A DNA stretch of 8,484 nt, from the NCBI GenBank assembly GCA_020697475.1, contig JAJFMO010000119.1, positions 1-8,484 on the forward strand, given 5' to 3'. The position numbers were made by a program, and so were the translations under genes. The stretch comes from Paenibacillaceae bacterium (lineage in GTDB: Bacteria; Bacillota; Bacilli; Paenibacillales; NBRC-103111). This document shows positions 1 to 7,897 of this stretch, in pieces; positions within the stretch are counted from its first letter, which is position 1, and every line of letters starts with the position of its first letter. The notes beneath the pieces are model-generated. The model searched no databases. It was not told the origin of the DNA and was given only the letters and a program-made list of their open reading frames with translations.

Positions 1-193
1 TCGAATAGACCGTCGTCGCGCCTGTAATCGCAGTTGAAGTGAAATCAAAGGGGGTCGCATACGTATTGTCCGTATACCAACCCGCAAACGTATACCCCGC
101 CCTAGTCGGATCCGCTACAGGCTGAGTCGCGTATCCGTTGTAGTCCACACTTTGATCCGCCACCGCTGTTCCGCCGCCAGAGTCAAAGCTCAC
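1..193 (-). repeat. InlB B-repeat copy 3 (cut by window edge)
   Basis: Third tandem unit, from residue 870. It begins VSFDSGGGTAV, contains GYTFAGWY and stops after TTVYS at the window edge, about eight residues short of a full unit. More copies may follow outside the window. Confidence 0.9.
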
Positions 194-2800
194 CGTGTAG
201 CTGTTAATCGTCCACTTCGTATACACCGTCGTCGCGCCTGTGATCGATGTCGCAGCAAAATCAAACGCCGTAGCAAACGTATTGTCCGTGTACCAACCCG
301 CGAACGTGTACCCCGTCTTGGTCGGATCGGCTGCAGGCTTCGTCGCCTGCCCGTTGTAGTCCACGCTTTGACCCGCTACCGATGTCCCTCCAGCAGTATC
401 AAAGCTCACCGTATAGCGGTTGATCGTCCACTTCGCATACACCGTTGTCGCACCTGTAATTGCCGTCGCAGCAAAATCAAACGCCGTCGCATACATACTA
501 TCCGCATACCAACCTGCGAACGTATACCCCGTCTTCGTCGGATCCGCTGCAGGCTGCGTCGCGTGCCCATTATAGTCCACACTCTGGCTCGACACAGCCG
601 TCCCACCGCCGGTGTCAAAGCTCACCACCGGGCTCTGCTCCACCGTCAACTGCGACGTCGCCACATACGCGCTGTACGTCCCCTCACCGCTCGTCGTATC
701 GGCCAGCTGCCCCGACGAGCTAACCCACACCGCGTCGCCGTGAACGGCGCCATCATGCTTCACACCGGCAAAATCGCCAATCGTGCTGCCCGTCCCTTCG
801 TTAAACCGCCAATTGCCGATCAACCCCGTTTCATCGCCTGCCAGCGAGCCGTTCGCCATCTCATCGTGAATTTCGTTATCCGTCCGCACGGTACTCCACA
901 AGCGAAAATCGCTGAACATCCCTTTGCTGAGTCGCTGCATCGCCCCATTGGCGTCCGAATTCCACGCCCCGATCGTGAAACTCCCAACATTCAAAGCCGG
1001 GACGCCCGTCGCATATTTATGCTCGACATAACTCCCGTTCACATACAGCCGATACTCACCGGTAGCGCGATTGATGGAGACGGCGATGTGGGTCCATTTT
1101 CCAATCCTCGAATTAAAATCATAATCAAACCGCGGATGGGCGGAAGAAATCCCGTTGACCGCTACCTCCATCTTCGTCGGCGTCCCCTTGTACAACTGAA
1201 TGTGCAAATCACCGTTCACCCAGCTATCTGCATTCAGCAGCACGTTGAACTGGTCGGAAAAGCTGTCCAGCCGCACCCATCCCTCAAATGTGATGCTGCT
1301 GTAAGCCGTTCCGAGCCCGGTCACCGACACATAATCGTCGACCCCGTCCAGTTGCATCCCTGCACTGTCTTTAAACCACACCTTATACTTGACCGAAGCC
1401 GTCCCATGCCAACCCGCCTCGGGAACGAAACGCAACTGCGCATCTTTGTCCAACAGCAAGGCCCGGTTGCTCAAATCAACAACCGTTCCCGTCGTACTGT
1501 CCACATCCTGCCACACCGTCGCCCCCGCCAGCTTATACTGCCAATTGCCATTCGTATTGTCTACGGAAGTCAAGGCGATATCCAAACCCGATGAGATCTC
1601 CCCGACCGTGTTGCCGAGCGACTCCGAATCATTTTCATGAATCAGAGTAAAAGCTTTCGAATCGATCGCCTGCCCATCCCCAGACAGCGCAATCGTCAGC
1701 GGCGCAGCCATGTCCTCACCTTGCAGCACCAGCGTTCCGGTCCGCGTGCCTGTGTCGAGGGGTCGGAACACCACGTCGAGCGCACTCCCGTCCGTCACGT
1801 CCGACGAGGTTTTCGCTCCTCCCGCAAACACGTAATCGCCGGTCAGCGTCGCAGACAACTTCCCCCGCAGCTGGTCGCCGGCCACCGTCACCCGCTTCGT
1901 GCTCGTCGCCCCCACCTTGGTTGCATCGAACGCCACAGACCGAGCCGACGGCGCCACCCGCCTGAAGGCGATATTGTCGTACAACCCCGAAGGATCATAA
2001 GATTCACTGTGCAAAAAGATCCCGTTCCAGTTCGCCGGATTTTTGTTGTCCGTCCCCCTGTCGAAGCCCATATTCACGTCTTGCAATTCCGTAATCGGCT
2101 TCCATTCCGTCGCTCCCGCGCTCAAGTCAAGAAACCAGACGCTGGCCGACCCGGCACCGTTGTTGGCTGAGCGATCGATTGCGATCTGGTAGCGGTTGAA
2201 GGAGCCGATCGTCGCCGATCCGTCCACGACCGTACCATCAGGTTTCGTCAACTGGCGGCGATCGCCGCACTCAGCTGCTTGAAAGCTGATCCCTTCTTCG
2301 CTTGCGCCGGTAATATCTCCGTTGCCGTCTTTGTCAAACCCAAGCCCGAACGACCCTCCCCAGCACGGATGCTGCATTTCAAACTCGACGACGTAGACGT
2401 CCCCCGTCTGAAAGGAAGGCGTACTGAAACGGCTGTTGTTTACCCGGCTCGCCCGCGCGCCGACTGCACTTCCCCCGAATGGGAAGCGCAGCGTTTTCGT
2501 GCCGTCCCAACCGATGACTCTTGTATTTTGCACTCCCCCGTTCGCCGGTGTACTCGATCCCGGAGTCAGCACCTGGAACGTCTGATTGACGCCTGCCGAT
2601 CCGGTGTTCACCGATTTCCAGTTATCCTGGCCATCAACCAGTCCTTCATTCAAATCATCGAACGTATACACTGACAGAGGTGCGGGATCCGCCACCGCCG
2701 ACCTCGCCCCCAAACCCCATCCCGTAAAGCAAGCCGCTATCGCCAAACTCACCCACAAACAACGCCAGCCTCCGCATGTCGCTGTTGCCAACCTTTTCAT
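1..2800 (-). CDS. Large secreted surface protein, LamG and InlB B-repeats (3' end outside window)
   Basis: This frame is open from ATG 2800-2798 to the window edge: 933 residues without a stop, so the C-terminus is not visible. Residues 1-37 look like a signal peptide (K2-R3, hydrophobic 15-31, AVA before D38). Residues 40-282 form a beta-rich domain of unknown family with a DxDxNxD loop at 156-162 and cysteines 146 and 178. Residues 283-377 resemble an Ig-like abnormal-spindle/choice-of-anchor domain. Residues 378-481 and 698-725 are two halves of a cadherin/VCBS-like domain, separated by a LamG jelly-roll at 482-697 (LDGVDDYVSV near its start, WTHIAVS in the middle). From 726, InlB B-repeats follow with a 72-residue period. 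These families are extracellular and act in adhesion or glycan binding. No cell-wall anchor is visible; S-layer homology or sorting signals could lie beyond position 1. An IAAC lipobox-like string at 21-24 makes a lipoprotein a weaker alternative. The substrate is unknown. Confidence 0.92.
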   Translation of the reverse strand, partial: MKRLATATCGGWRCLWVSLAIAACFTGWGLGARSAVADPAPLSVYTFDDLNEGLVDGQDNWKSVNTGSAGVNQTFQVLTPGSSTPANGGVQNTRVIGWDGTKTLRFPFGGSAVGARASRVNNSRFSTPSFQTGDVYVVEFEMQHPCWGGSFGLGFDKDGNGDITGASEEGISFQAAECGDRRQLTKPDGTVVDGSATIGSFNRYQIAIDRSANNGAGSASVWFLDLSAGATEWKPITELQDVNMGFDRGTDNKNPANWNGIFLHSESYDPSGLYDNIAFRRVAPSARSVAFDATKVGATSTKRVTVAGDQLRGKLSATLTGDYVFAGGAKTSSDVTDGSALDVVFRPLDTGTRTGTLVLQGEDMAAPLTIALSGDGQAIDSKAFTLIHENDSESLGNTVGEISSGLDIALTSVDNTNGNWQYKLAGATVWQDVDSTTGTVVDLSNRALLLDKDAQLRFVPEAGWHGTASVKYKVWFKDSAGMQLDGVDDYVSVTGLGTAYSSITFEGWVRLDSFSDQFNVLLNADSWVNGDLHIQLYKGTPTKMEVAVNGISSAHPRFDYDFNSRIGKWTHIAVSINRATGEYRLYVNGSYVEHKYATGVPALNVGSFTIGAWNSDANGAMQRLSKGMFSDFRLWSTVRTDNEIHDEMANGSLAGDETGLIGNWRFNEGTGSTIGDFAGVKHDGAVHGDAVWVSSSGQLADTTSGEGTYSAYVATSQLTVEQSPVVSFDTGGGTAVSSQSVDYNGHATQPAADPTKTGYTFAGWYADSMYATAFDFAATAITGATTVYAKWTINRYTVSFDTAGGTSVAGQSVDYNGQATKPAADPTKTGYTFAGWYTDNTFATAFDFAATSITGATTVYTKWTINSYTVSFDSGGGTAVADQSVDYNGYATQPVADPTRAGYTFAGWYTDNTYATPFDFTSTAITGATTVYS
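194..409 (-). repeat. InlB B-repeat copy 2 (72 residues, 216 bp)
   Basis: Second tandem unit, residues 798-869. It begins VSFDTAGGTSV, repeats GYTFAGWY and ends TKWTINSYT. It is very similar to copies 1 and 3 in both protein and DNA. Substitutions cluster at a few positions, such as the residue after DYNG (H, Q and Y in the three copies). Confidence 0.93.
410..625 (-). repeat. InlB B-repeat copy 1 (72 residues, 216 bp)
   Basis: First of three in-frame tandem units in the secreted protein, residues 726-797. It begins VSFDTGGGTAV and contains GYTFAGWY and TGATTVYAKWTI, the signature of the InlB B-repeat / Listeria-Bacteroides repeat family (Flg_new, a beta-grasp-like extracellular module). The next copy starts exactly 216 bp later, with no linker. 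Confidence 0.93.
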
Positions 2801-2811
2801 CCGTCAAAACA

Positions 2812-2818
2812 TCCTTTC
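2812..2818 (-). promoter_or_regulatory. Ribosome binding site of the secreted-protein gene
   Basis: The minus strand reads GGGAAAGGATG, with the AAAGGA core about 11 bases before ATG 2800. It supports this start, which also yields a credible signal peptide. I see no convincing sigma-A promoter in the 94-bp gap. Confidence 0.5.
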
Positions 2819-2864
2819 CCAATGCGGTTTCCCCTCATCCTACGATGAATTTCCGCACGGGAAA

Positions 2865-2882
2865 ATACCTCAAAAGAGGTAT
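2865..2882 (-). terminator. Perfect 7-bp inverted repeat between the two large genes
   Basis: ATACCTC-TTTT-GAGGTAT on the minus strand is a perfect 7-bp stem with a 4-base loop, 12 bases after the stop codon of the kinase/LuxR gene. Only three more T residues follow before CCC, so as an intrinsic terminator it is weak and probably leaky. The same symmetry could be an operator for the downstream secreted-protein gene, 64 bases before its start codon. The sequence does not decide between terminator, attenuator and operator. Confidence 0.45.
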
Positions 2883-2894
2883 CTTTGCACCTAC

Positions 2895-5800
2895 CTACCC
2901 TTCCTTCAGCAAATTCAACTCCTTCGCCTGAGCGACCGCCTTGATGCGCCGATTGACCTTCAATTTGGCAAAAATGTTCTTGATATGCACCTTCACCGTA
3001 CCTTCTGCGATCACCAAACTGCTGGCTATTTCCTTGTTGGACAAGCCTGCAGCCATCTGGCTGAGCACTTCGATCTCCCGCTCAGTCAACGACTCTTGAA
3101 CACCGTCCGTTTCCTCCGGTTTCTGCGCGATGATTTGCAGATCCGCATCCGGGTCGCGATCAATCGATTCCACCAGCTTGCGGACATAAATAATTTGGGA
3201 AGCGAGCACGCCCAGCAACTCTCTCTGTTCGCCGCCGAACGCTCCGGTTGCCAAATTATTTTCCAAATAAAGAACGCCTTCCAGACGCCCGTGAACAATG
3301 ACCGGTATGGCAAGGGCCGACTTTATGCCTCTGCCGCTCACATACGGATCGTGGGCGAATCGTTCGTCGGCAGCCGCATCGTCCAGGATCACGATCTCCT
3401 GCGTTCTGGCCACGTACTCAATGATCCCCTTACTGAATTCTCCGATATCGTCGCTTCCTTCGGTCTGTTGCGTATTGACGCCATCCGACAGGTTCTCTTC
3501 CCACCACACAGCCGCATCCAGTCCCTTGCCCCCATCGCCCTTCAGGAAGAGGCCGCCGCGCTGTGCACCGGCGCATTCAATAATCAGGCGCATCAGCTTG
3601 CGGACGCATTGCTCCAGATCGAGCTCGCCCGATACGGTCTGAGCGACCTTCATCATCACCGCCAAATCCATGCCTCGGTGGGTGCTGCCCGTACTGTTTG
3701 CGGCGATCCCCATATCGGTCGTTCCTTCACCGTCCGCCCTTGGGATCGGTGGCTGATTAGCTCGGCGCGGCGCCGCTTCTCCCGCGACAGACTGGCCCTT
3801 GCGCAGCTGCGGGAAATTGCGAATGAGGCCTGCGGTTTTGACGGCGGCCCCCCATCTCGCATAGGCGCGGTAAGCGTCGCGGGCGTAAACGTCCGCCACG
3901 TTGTCCCTTCCCAGCCCGGCATAATGCAACGCCGCCCTTTCACACGCAAGCGCCTCATGCTGGATGAACCCGCTTTGCCTCGCCGCACGGATTGCCAAGT
4001 CGTACTTCTCCGCCGCCTCGTCGCGCCGTCCACGCAATCGGGCGAGCTCCGCGTCCAGCAGATGCGCCCGGTGCGTGAAATTATCCGGGGAATTCCGACT
4101 CCACCGTCTCATTTGTCTGGCGTGGGCTTTCAGCCGTCGGAATAACCGCCATTTATTCTCAGCCATCGGCGCTTCCATACTTGAGGCGATCGCAAGCGCC
4201 TCGTACAATCGGCATTCCGCCTGGTGCGGCAGCTCCTGCGACTGAAAAGCGTAAGCCTTGGCAGCCTCTGCATACTTCAATGCCGACTCGTAGGCTTCCG
4301 CCAAGTAAGCAAGCTGCGTTTTCAACGTAAAATATTGGAAAAGCTGAGTCGCGGACGCATCGCCTTCCTTCATCCGCTCGACAAATTCCGCCTCGTCGAA
4401 CCCTGCGCCGCTCAAGAGATCCGGTCGCTCCGTTCCCCCTTTCATAGCCAGCACAAACCGATGGTACAGCAGCAAATTTTGCCGAACGTAATGATCCCGG
4501 GTCTTGTCCAAAATTTCCATATAACGGACGATGTGACGCGACAACCCCTTCAGCGTCTCCCGCGAATAAAGCGAATTGATGTGCGAAATCATGGCATAGC
4601 TGGCAAAAATGTAATCCCCCGCCTCCAGCCCGCGCTGCAGCGCTTGTTCCAGGTGCTCGTCACCCTCCTTGGCTTGCCCCGTCCACGGGATCAGCATACC
4701 GCCGAACATCACGCCGGTCTTGCTGATCACGGCTCCTCGATCGGAGCGAATCGCCAAGTCGGCGGCAATCCGCCCCAGCCGATAGCCGGTCTTCCCATCT
4801 TTCATCAGGAAAGCGGCTGCTACTCCGAAGCAGGCGTAGGCTACGGAGGACACGGGGTGATTGCCGTATTGCAAGCTTAACTTGACCGCTTTGCATACGA
4901 GCAGGACACAAAGCCCGATGTTTTTGAAGAAAGCAGGAGCCATCGTAGTCAGCAACAGGTCCATCACCATTCGCGCCTCGTTGTCCGCCATGTCCGGCAA
5001 ATCCGCCAAGCGATCGAGCACGGAACGGCGCAAGCGCCAGCGAATCGCAAGCACTTCCCCGGCGATCAGCGGAAACCGCGGCTTCTTTGGCACGCGTACG
5101 CGAAACTCCCGCAGCCGCTCCAGGCCGGCCGCGATCACCTCTACATATCGGCCCTGCGTGCTGTATTGCCGCATCCGGATCAAACTCACTTGTGCACGCT
5201 CCATGCGGTTGCCCGACCGTTCGTCCAGCAGTTGGAACAACTGTTCCGCCCGCTCATAATGTCCGCACAAATACTCGCATTCCGCCAGCTCCAGATACAA
5301 GTCGAAACTCCACGAACGGCCGTCAAACCACAACTCCTCCCGGAACAACGAAGCCCCCTTGCGCAGGAACGACAACGCGGCTTCGTACGCCGCCGCCCGC
5401 TTCGCCATGCGGCCTGCAGTCAAATTCAGCATGATCAGCTGAACTATTCCCTCTATATCCGCGATTCTGTCGGAGTCGATGTTTAGGTGATACGCAATGT
5501 CGAAAACTTTTTTCCCTTGATCGTCCTCACCTGCCGTACGCTGCAGAAACCGGCCGACCCGCCCATGGTTGCCGCGTCTCGCTTCATCATCATGCAGAGC
5601 GTAAGCCGCCTGTTCAATACGGTCATGCAGGAAAACATAATCCGTATTGTTCTCACCGACGGGGAGGACAAGCCCTTCCGCCACGGCATACTGAAGATGG
5701 ACGGCGATTTCGTGGTTTGCCTTCCGCATCACGTCTGCCAAGCCCTCCATCGAGAATCGCCCTCCGAAACAAGCGGCTACGCTTAGTGTGTGACGGATCG

Positions 5801-7640
5801 ATTCGGGCTGCATAACCAGGCGTTCCATCATATATTCGAGCAGACCGCCGACGACGGGAATCCGTTCCACACCAGCCAGATCCCATTCCCACGATCCTGT
5901 CTCCGCGTGAAAGCCAAGCGCCCCATCTGCATAGGCTCGAATTAACAACTGTTTGAAGAAGAAAGGATTTCCCGCGCTTTTCCGATACAGTTCTCTGCTT
6001 AATTCGAAAGTTGCAGCCCGTTCGACGTCCAATGAGTCGGCCAGCATGGCGTTCAGATCGGGTAGAAGCAGCGGAGCGAGACGGATCTCTCTTATTTCCA
6101 CACCGAGCGATTCCATATGGTGGATGGAAAGCGACAGAGGGTGGACGTCGTCGACCTCGTGGTCGCGGTAGGCCCCAATAAACAACAGCGGCAGCGGCTC
6201 CGGCTCGCCCAGCAGCGCATGAATCAGCTTGAGCGATGCCGGATCGGCCCATTGCAAGTCGTCGAGAAACAACACAAGCGGACGATCTTGTCCGGCGAAA
6301 GCTTGCACCAAGCTGCGAAACGCCAAGGGGAAGCGATGCTGCAGCTCGGACGGCGGCAAGGAGTGGGGACGGATTGGTTCGGCGCCTGTAAGCGAAGCGA
6401 GCTCCGGGATGATTCCTGAAACGATTGGCGCATTCGTCCCGAGCGCATTCTTCAGCTTCGTCGCCCACTCCTCGATCCGCTCCCGCCCCTCGGCGAGCAA
6501 TTGCCGTACAAGATCGCCGAACGCCCGAACGATCGGCTCGTAGGGGGTGTCGTGGTTGAATTGCTCATATTTGCCTGAGATGAAATAGGCTTTGTCACGC
6601 ATGAACCGCTCGCGAATTTGCCGAACGAGCGCCGTTTTGCCGACGCCGGCCTGACCCGAAATCAGCATCAACTGCGTCGAACCGAGCTTCATCCAGCGCA
6701 AGCCGCTGGCCGCCAACTCAAGCTCGCGATGCCGTCCATACAGTTTCTCCGAGAGGTGAAGTCCGTGCGGCCGGTCGTGCAGCCCCAAGGGAAAAGCCGA
6801 GATATGGCCGTGCTCGCTTCCGTCCGTGCGGCAGCGCTTTAGATCCGCCAGCAATCCGTAAGCCGTCTGATAGCGGTCATGCGCGTTCTTCGACATGAGT
6901 TTAGCCACGATGGCGGAAATCGGATAGGGAATGACAGGATTGCGGTCGGCAAGGGAAACAGCTTCCAGAGCCATATGGGCGTGAATCCAAGCCGTCGGCT
7001 CCTCTGCGTCATACGGAAGCTGTCCGGCCAGCATTTCGTAAAATACGATGCCCAGCGAATAAAGATCCGATCGGTTGTCCACCGAACGGTTCATTCGCCC
7101 TGTCTGTTCCGGGGAAATATAGGGCAAGCTGCCCTCAAGGCGGAGTTCGCCCCTCGTTGCGGATTTCGATGCTTCCCCGAGCAAGAGGGCGGCGTTGCCG
7201 AAATCGGCGAGTTTCACTTTGAGCGTGGCGGGGTCGATGATCATGTTGTCGGGCTTGATATCCAGATGCAGTATATGATGCTCGTGCAGAACACGCAGAT
7301 GATCCGCCAGTTGCACGGCGATTTCCAGAAACTTGGGCAGCGCGACTGATTGTCCGCCCATCATCTTGCTCAGCGATACGCCTCCTGTATCTTCCATCAC
7401 CAGGACCAAGGAGGCGCCTACCCGTTCCAACGCATGCACTTTGACCGTTCCTTCAGCCGGCAGCCTGCCGGCCAACTCGTACTCGTTCATCAGCTTCGAG
7501 GCGCTGAACGGATGGCGGGAGACGTCTTTGACGATCTTCAGGATAACGGAACAGGCCTGTTGCTCGGAATAGGCGCGACCGATCAGCTTCGCTTCGTCCT
7601 CATCTATGATTTCACTTATATCGTAACCCGGCAGTTGCAT
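2895..7640 (-). CDS. Ser/Thr kinase - STAND ATPase - TPR-like - GAF - LuxR HTH regulator (1581 aa)
   Basis: Probable cytoplasmic sensor and transcription factor in one chain. Residues 1-270 are a Hanks-type kinase: VILK with K35, E53/E55 in the next helix, catalytic HLDIKPDN at 125-132 (D127, N132), DFG at 146-148, SPEQ at 176-179. The glycine loop is degenerate, but all catalytic residues are present. Residues about 300-690 are a COG3899-type STAND ATPase: Walker A GQAGVGKT at 329-336, Walker B LVLFLDD ending at D460-D461, followed by QWAD. Residues about 700-1280 are helical and TPR-like. A low-complexity linker (about 1281-1325) precedes a GAF domain (about 1335-1490), then a LuxR/GerE HTH at 1516-1575 (LTEREIEVL; recognition region EGTVKVHIKNIFAKL). 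Relatives usually end in a histidine kinase. The signal and target promoters are unknown. ATG 7640 has an AGAGGG site ten bases upstream and a sigma-H-like promoter before it. The secreted-protein gene starts 94 bp after its stop. Confidence 0.95.
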   Translation of the reverse strand: MQLPGYDISEIIDEDEAKLIGRAYSEQQACSVILKIVKDVSRHPFSASKLMNEYELAGRLPAEGTVKVHALERVGASLVLVMEDTGGVSLSKMMGGQSVALPKFLEIAVQLADHLRVLHEHHILHLDIKPDNMIIDPATLKVKLADFGNAALLLGEASKSATRGELRLEGSLPYISPEQTGRMNRSVDNRSDLYSLGIVFYEMLAGQLPYDAEEPTAWIHAHMALEAVSLADRNPVIPYPISAIVAKLMSKNAHDRYQTAYGLLADLKRCRTDGSEHGHISAFPLGLHDRPHGLHLSEKLYGRHRELELAASGLRWMKLGSTQLMLISGQAGVGKTALVRQIRERFMRDKAYFISGKYEQFNHDTPYEPIVRAFGDLVRQLLAEGRERIEEWATKLKNALGTNAPIVSGIIPELASLTGAEPIRPHSLPPSELQHRFPLAFRSLVQAFAGQDRPLVLFLDDLQWADPASLKLIHALLGEPEPLPLLFIGAYRDHEVDDVHPLSLSIHHMESLGVEIREIRLAPLLLPDLNAMLADSLDVERAATFELSRELYRKSAGNPFFFKQLLIRAYADGALGFHAETGSWEWDLAGVERIPVVGGLLEYMMERLVMQPESIRHTLSVAACFGGRFSMEGLADVMRKANHEIAVHLQYAVAEGLVLPVGENNTDYVFLHDRIEQAAYALHDDEARRGNHGRVGRFLQRTAGEDDQGKKVFDIAYHLNIDSDRIADIEGIVQLIMLNLTAGRMAKRAAAYEAALSFLRKGASLFREELWFDGRSWSFDLYLELAECEYLCGHYERAEQLFQLLDERSGNRMERAQVSLIRMRQYSTQGRYVEVIAAGLERLREFRVRVPKKPRFPLIAGEVLAIRWRLRRSVLDRLADLPDMADNEARMVMDLLLTTMAPAFFKNIGLCVLLVCKAVKLSLQYGNHPVSSVAYACFGVAAAFLMKDGKTGYRLGRIAADLAIRSDRGAVISKTGVMFGGMLIPWTGQAKEGDEHLEQALQRGLEAGDYIFASYAMISHINSLYSRETLKGLSRHIVRYMEILDKTRDHYVRQNLLLYHRFVLAMKGGTERPDLLSGAGFDEAEFVERMKEGDASATQLFQYFTLKTQLAYLAEAYESALKYAEAAKAYAFQSQELPHQAECRLYEALAIASSMEAPMAENKWRLFRRLKAHARQMRRWSRNSPDNFTHRAHLLDAELARLRGRRDEAAEKYDLAIRAARQSGFIQHEALACERAALHYAGLGRDNVADVYARDAYRAYARWGAAVKTAGLIRNFPQLRKGQSVAGEAAPRRANQPPIPRADGEGTTDMGIAANSTGSTHRGMDLAVMMKVAQTVSGELDLEQCVRKLMRLIIECAGAQRGGLFLKGDGGKGLDAAVWWEENLSDGVNTQQTEGSDDIGEFSKGIIEYVARTQEIVILDDAAADERFAHDPYVSGRGIKSALAIPVIVHGRLEGVLYLENNLATGAFGGEQRELLGVLASQIIYVRKLVESIDRDPDADLQIIAQKPEETDGVQESLTEREIEVLSQMAAGLSNKEIASSLVIAEGTVKVHIKNIFAKLKVNRRIKAVAQAKELNLLKEG

Positions 7641-7650
7641 GGAACGGCTT

Positions 7651-7656
7651 CCCTCT
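7651..7656 (-). promoter_or_regulatory. Ribosome binding site of the kinase/LuxR gene
   Basis: The minus strand reads AAAAGAGGGAAG, with AGAGGG ending ten bases before ATG 7640. The spacing is slightly long but usable, and it supports that start. Confidence 0.6.
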
Positions 7657-7679
7657 TTTCAAGCTTCCAAGTTGCGATA

Positions 7680-7709
7680 TTATTCGACATGAAAGGGGAA
7701 AATTCCTTT
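7680..7709 (-). promoter_or_regulatory. Sigma-H-type promoter with overlapping Spo0A (0A) box core
   Basis: On the minus strand AAAGGAATT (7709-7701) and GTCGAATAA (7688-7680) are separated by 12 bases. This matches the known Bacillus sigma-H consensus, RnAGGAwWW - 11 to 12 bases - RnnGAATww, at every specified position. Transcription would start near 7673, leaving a leader of roughly 30 bases before ATG 7640. TGTCGAA at 7689-7683 also matches the 0A-box core and overlaps the -10 element, where Spo0A~P binding would be expected to repress. The match is seen in the sequence; use by sigma-H or Spo0A is inferred. Confidence 0.7.
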
Positions 7710-7784
7710 ATGTGGAACGGTCCGGGGCGCCGGCTCGCGAATGCGAAACCGCGGGAAACCATGAATCCAGCGGGCACCAAAAGC

Positions 7785-7798
7785 CTGCAATTTTGCAG
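7785..7798. repeat. Palindrome unit 1, CTGCA-N4-TGCAG
   Basis: CTGCAATTTTGCAG, with 6-bp arms and a 2-base centre. It is flanked by C on the left and T on the right, as in units 2 and 4. It is the unit nearest the kinase/LuxR promoter; its centre is about 82 bp upstream of the promoter -35 element. Confidence 0.85.
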
Positions 7799-7835
7799 TT
7801 ATTTACTTCGATTATTCGAGTCTTGAGCCATATTC

Positions 7836-7849
7836 CTGCATTATTGCAG
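7836..7849. repeat. Palindrome unit 2, CTGCA-N4-TGCAG
   Basis: CTGCATTATTGCAG, with 5-bp arms and a 4-base centre, centred 51 bp from unit 1. Beyond the conserved C/T mismatch, three more flanking bases pair. A T-rich tail (TAATTTTT) follows on the plus strand. Confidence 0.85.
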
Positions 7850-7897
7850 TAATTTTTAGCTAGATTGCCAACAATTGACCACTCGGTCCTAGAAAAA

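Noticed and set aside
152..1594. Long plus-strand open frame of 480 codons
   Set aside because: Its translation is a low-complexity Arg, His, Pro and Ile-rich string antisense to the clearly coding surface-protein gene with its InlB and LamG domains. It is a shadow caused by the biased codon use of that gene.
21..2800. Lipoprotein signal in the surface protein (IAAC at residues 21-24)
   Set aside because: The hydrophobic stretch continues past the cysteine to a good signal peptidase I site (AVA before D38), so an ordinary secreted protein is more likely. It is kept as a minor alternative.
2586..4145. Plus-strand open frame of 519 codons opposite the kinase/LuxR gene
   Set aside because: It lies antisense to the GAF, HTH and TPR-like part of a gene with unmistakable domains and shows no domain of its own.
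5653..6468. Minus-strand open frame of 271 codons inside the kinase/LuxR gene
   Set aside because: It overlaps the ATPase region with its Walker B motif in a different frame and is Arg/Ser/Ala-rich, with no recognisable domain.
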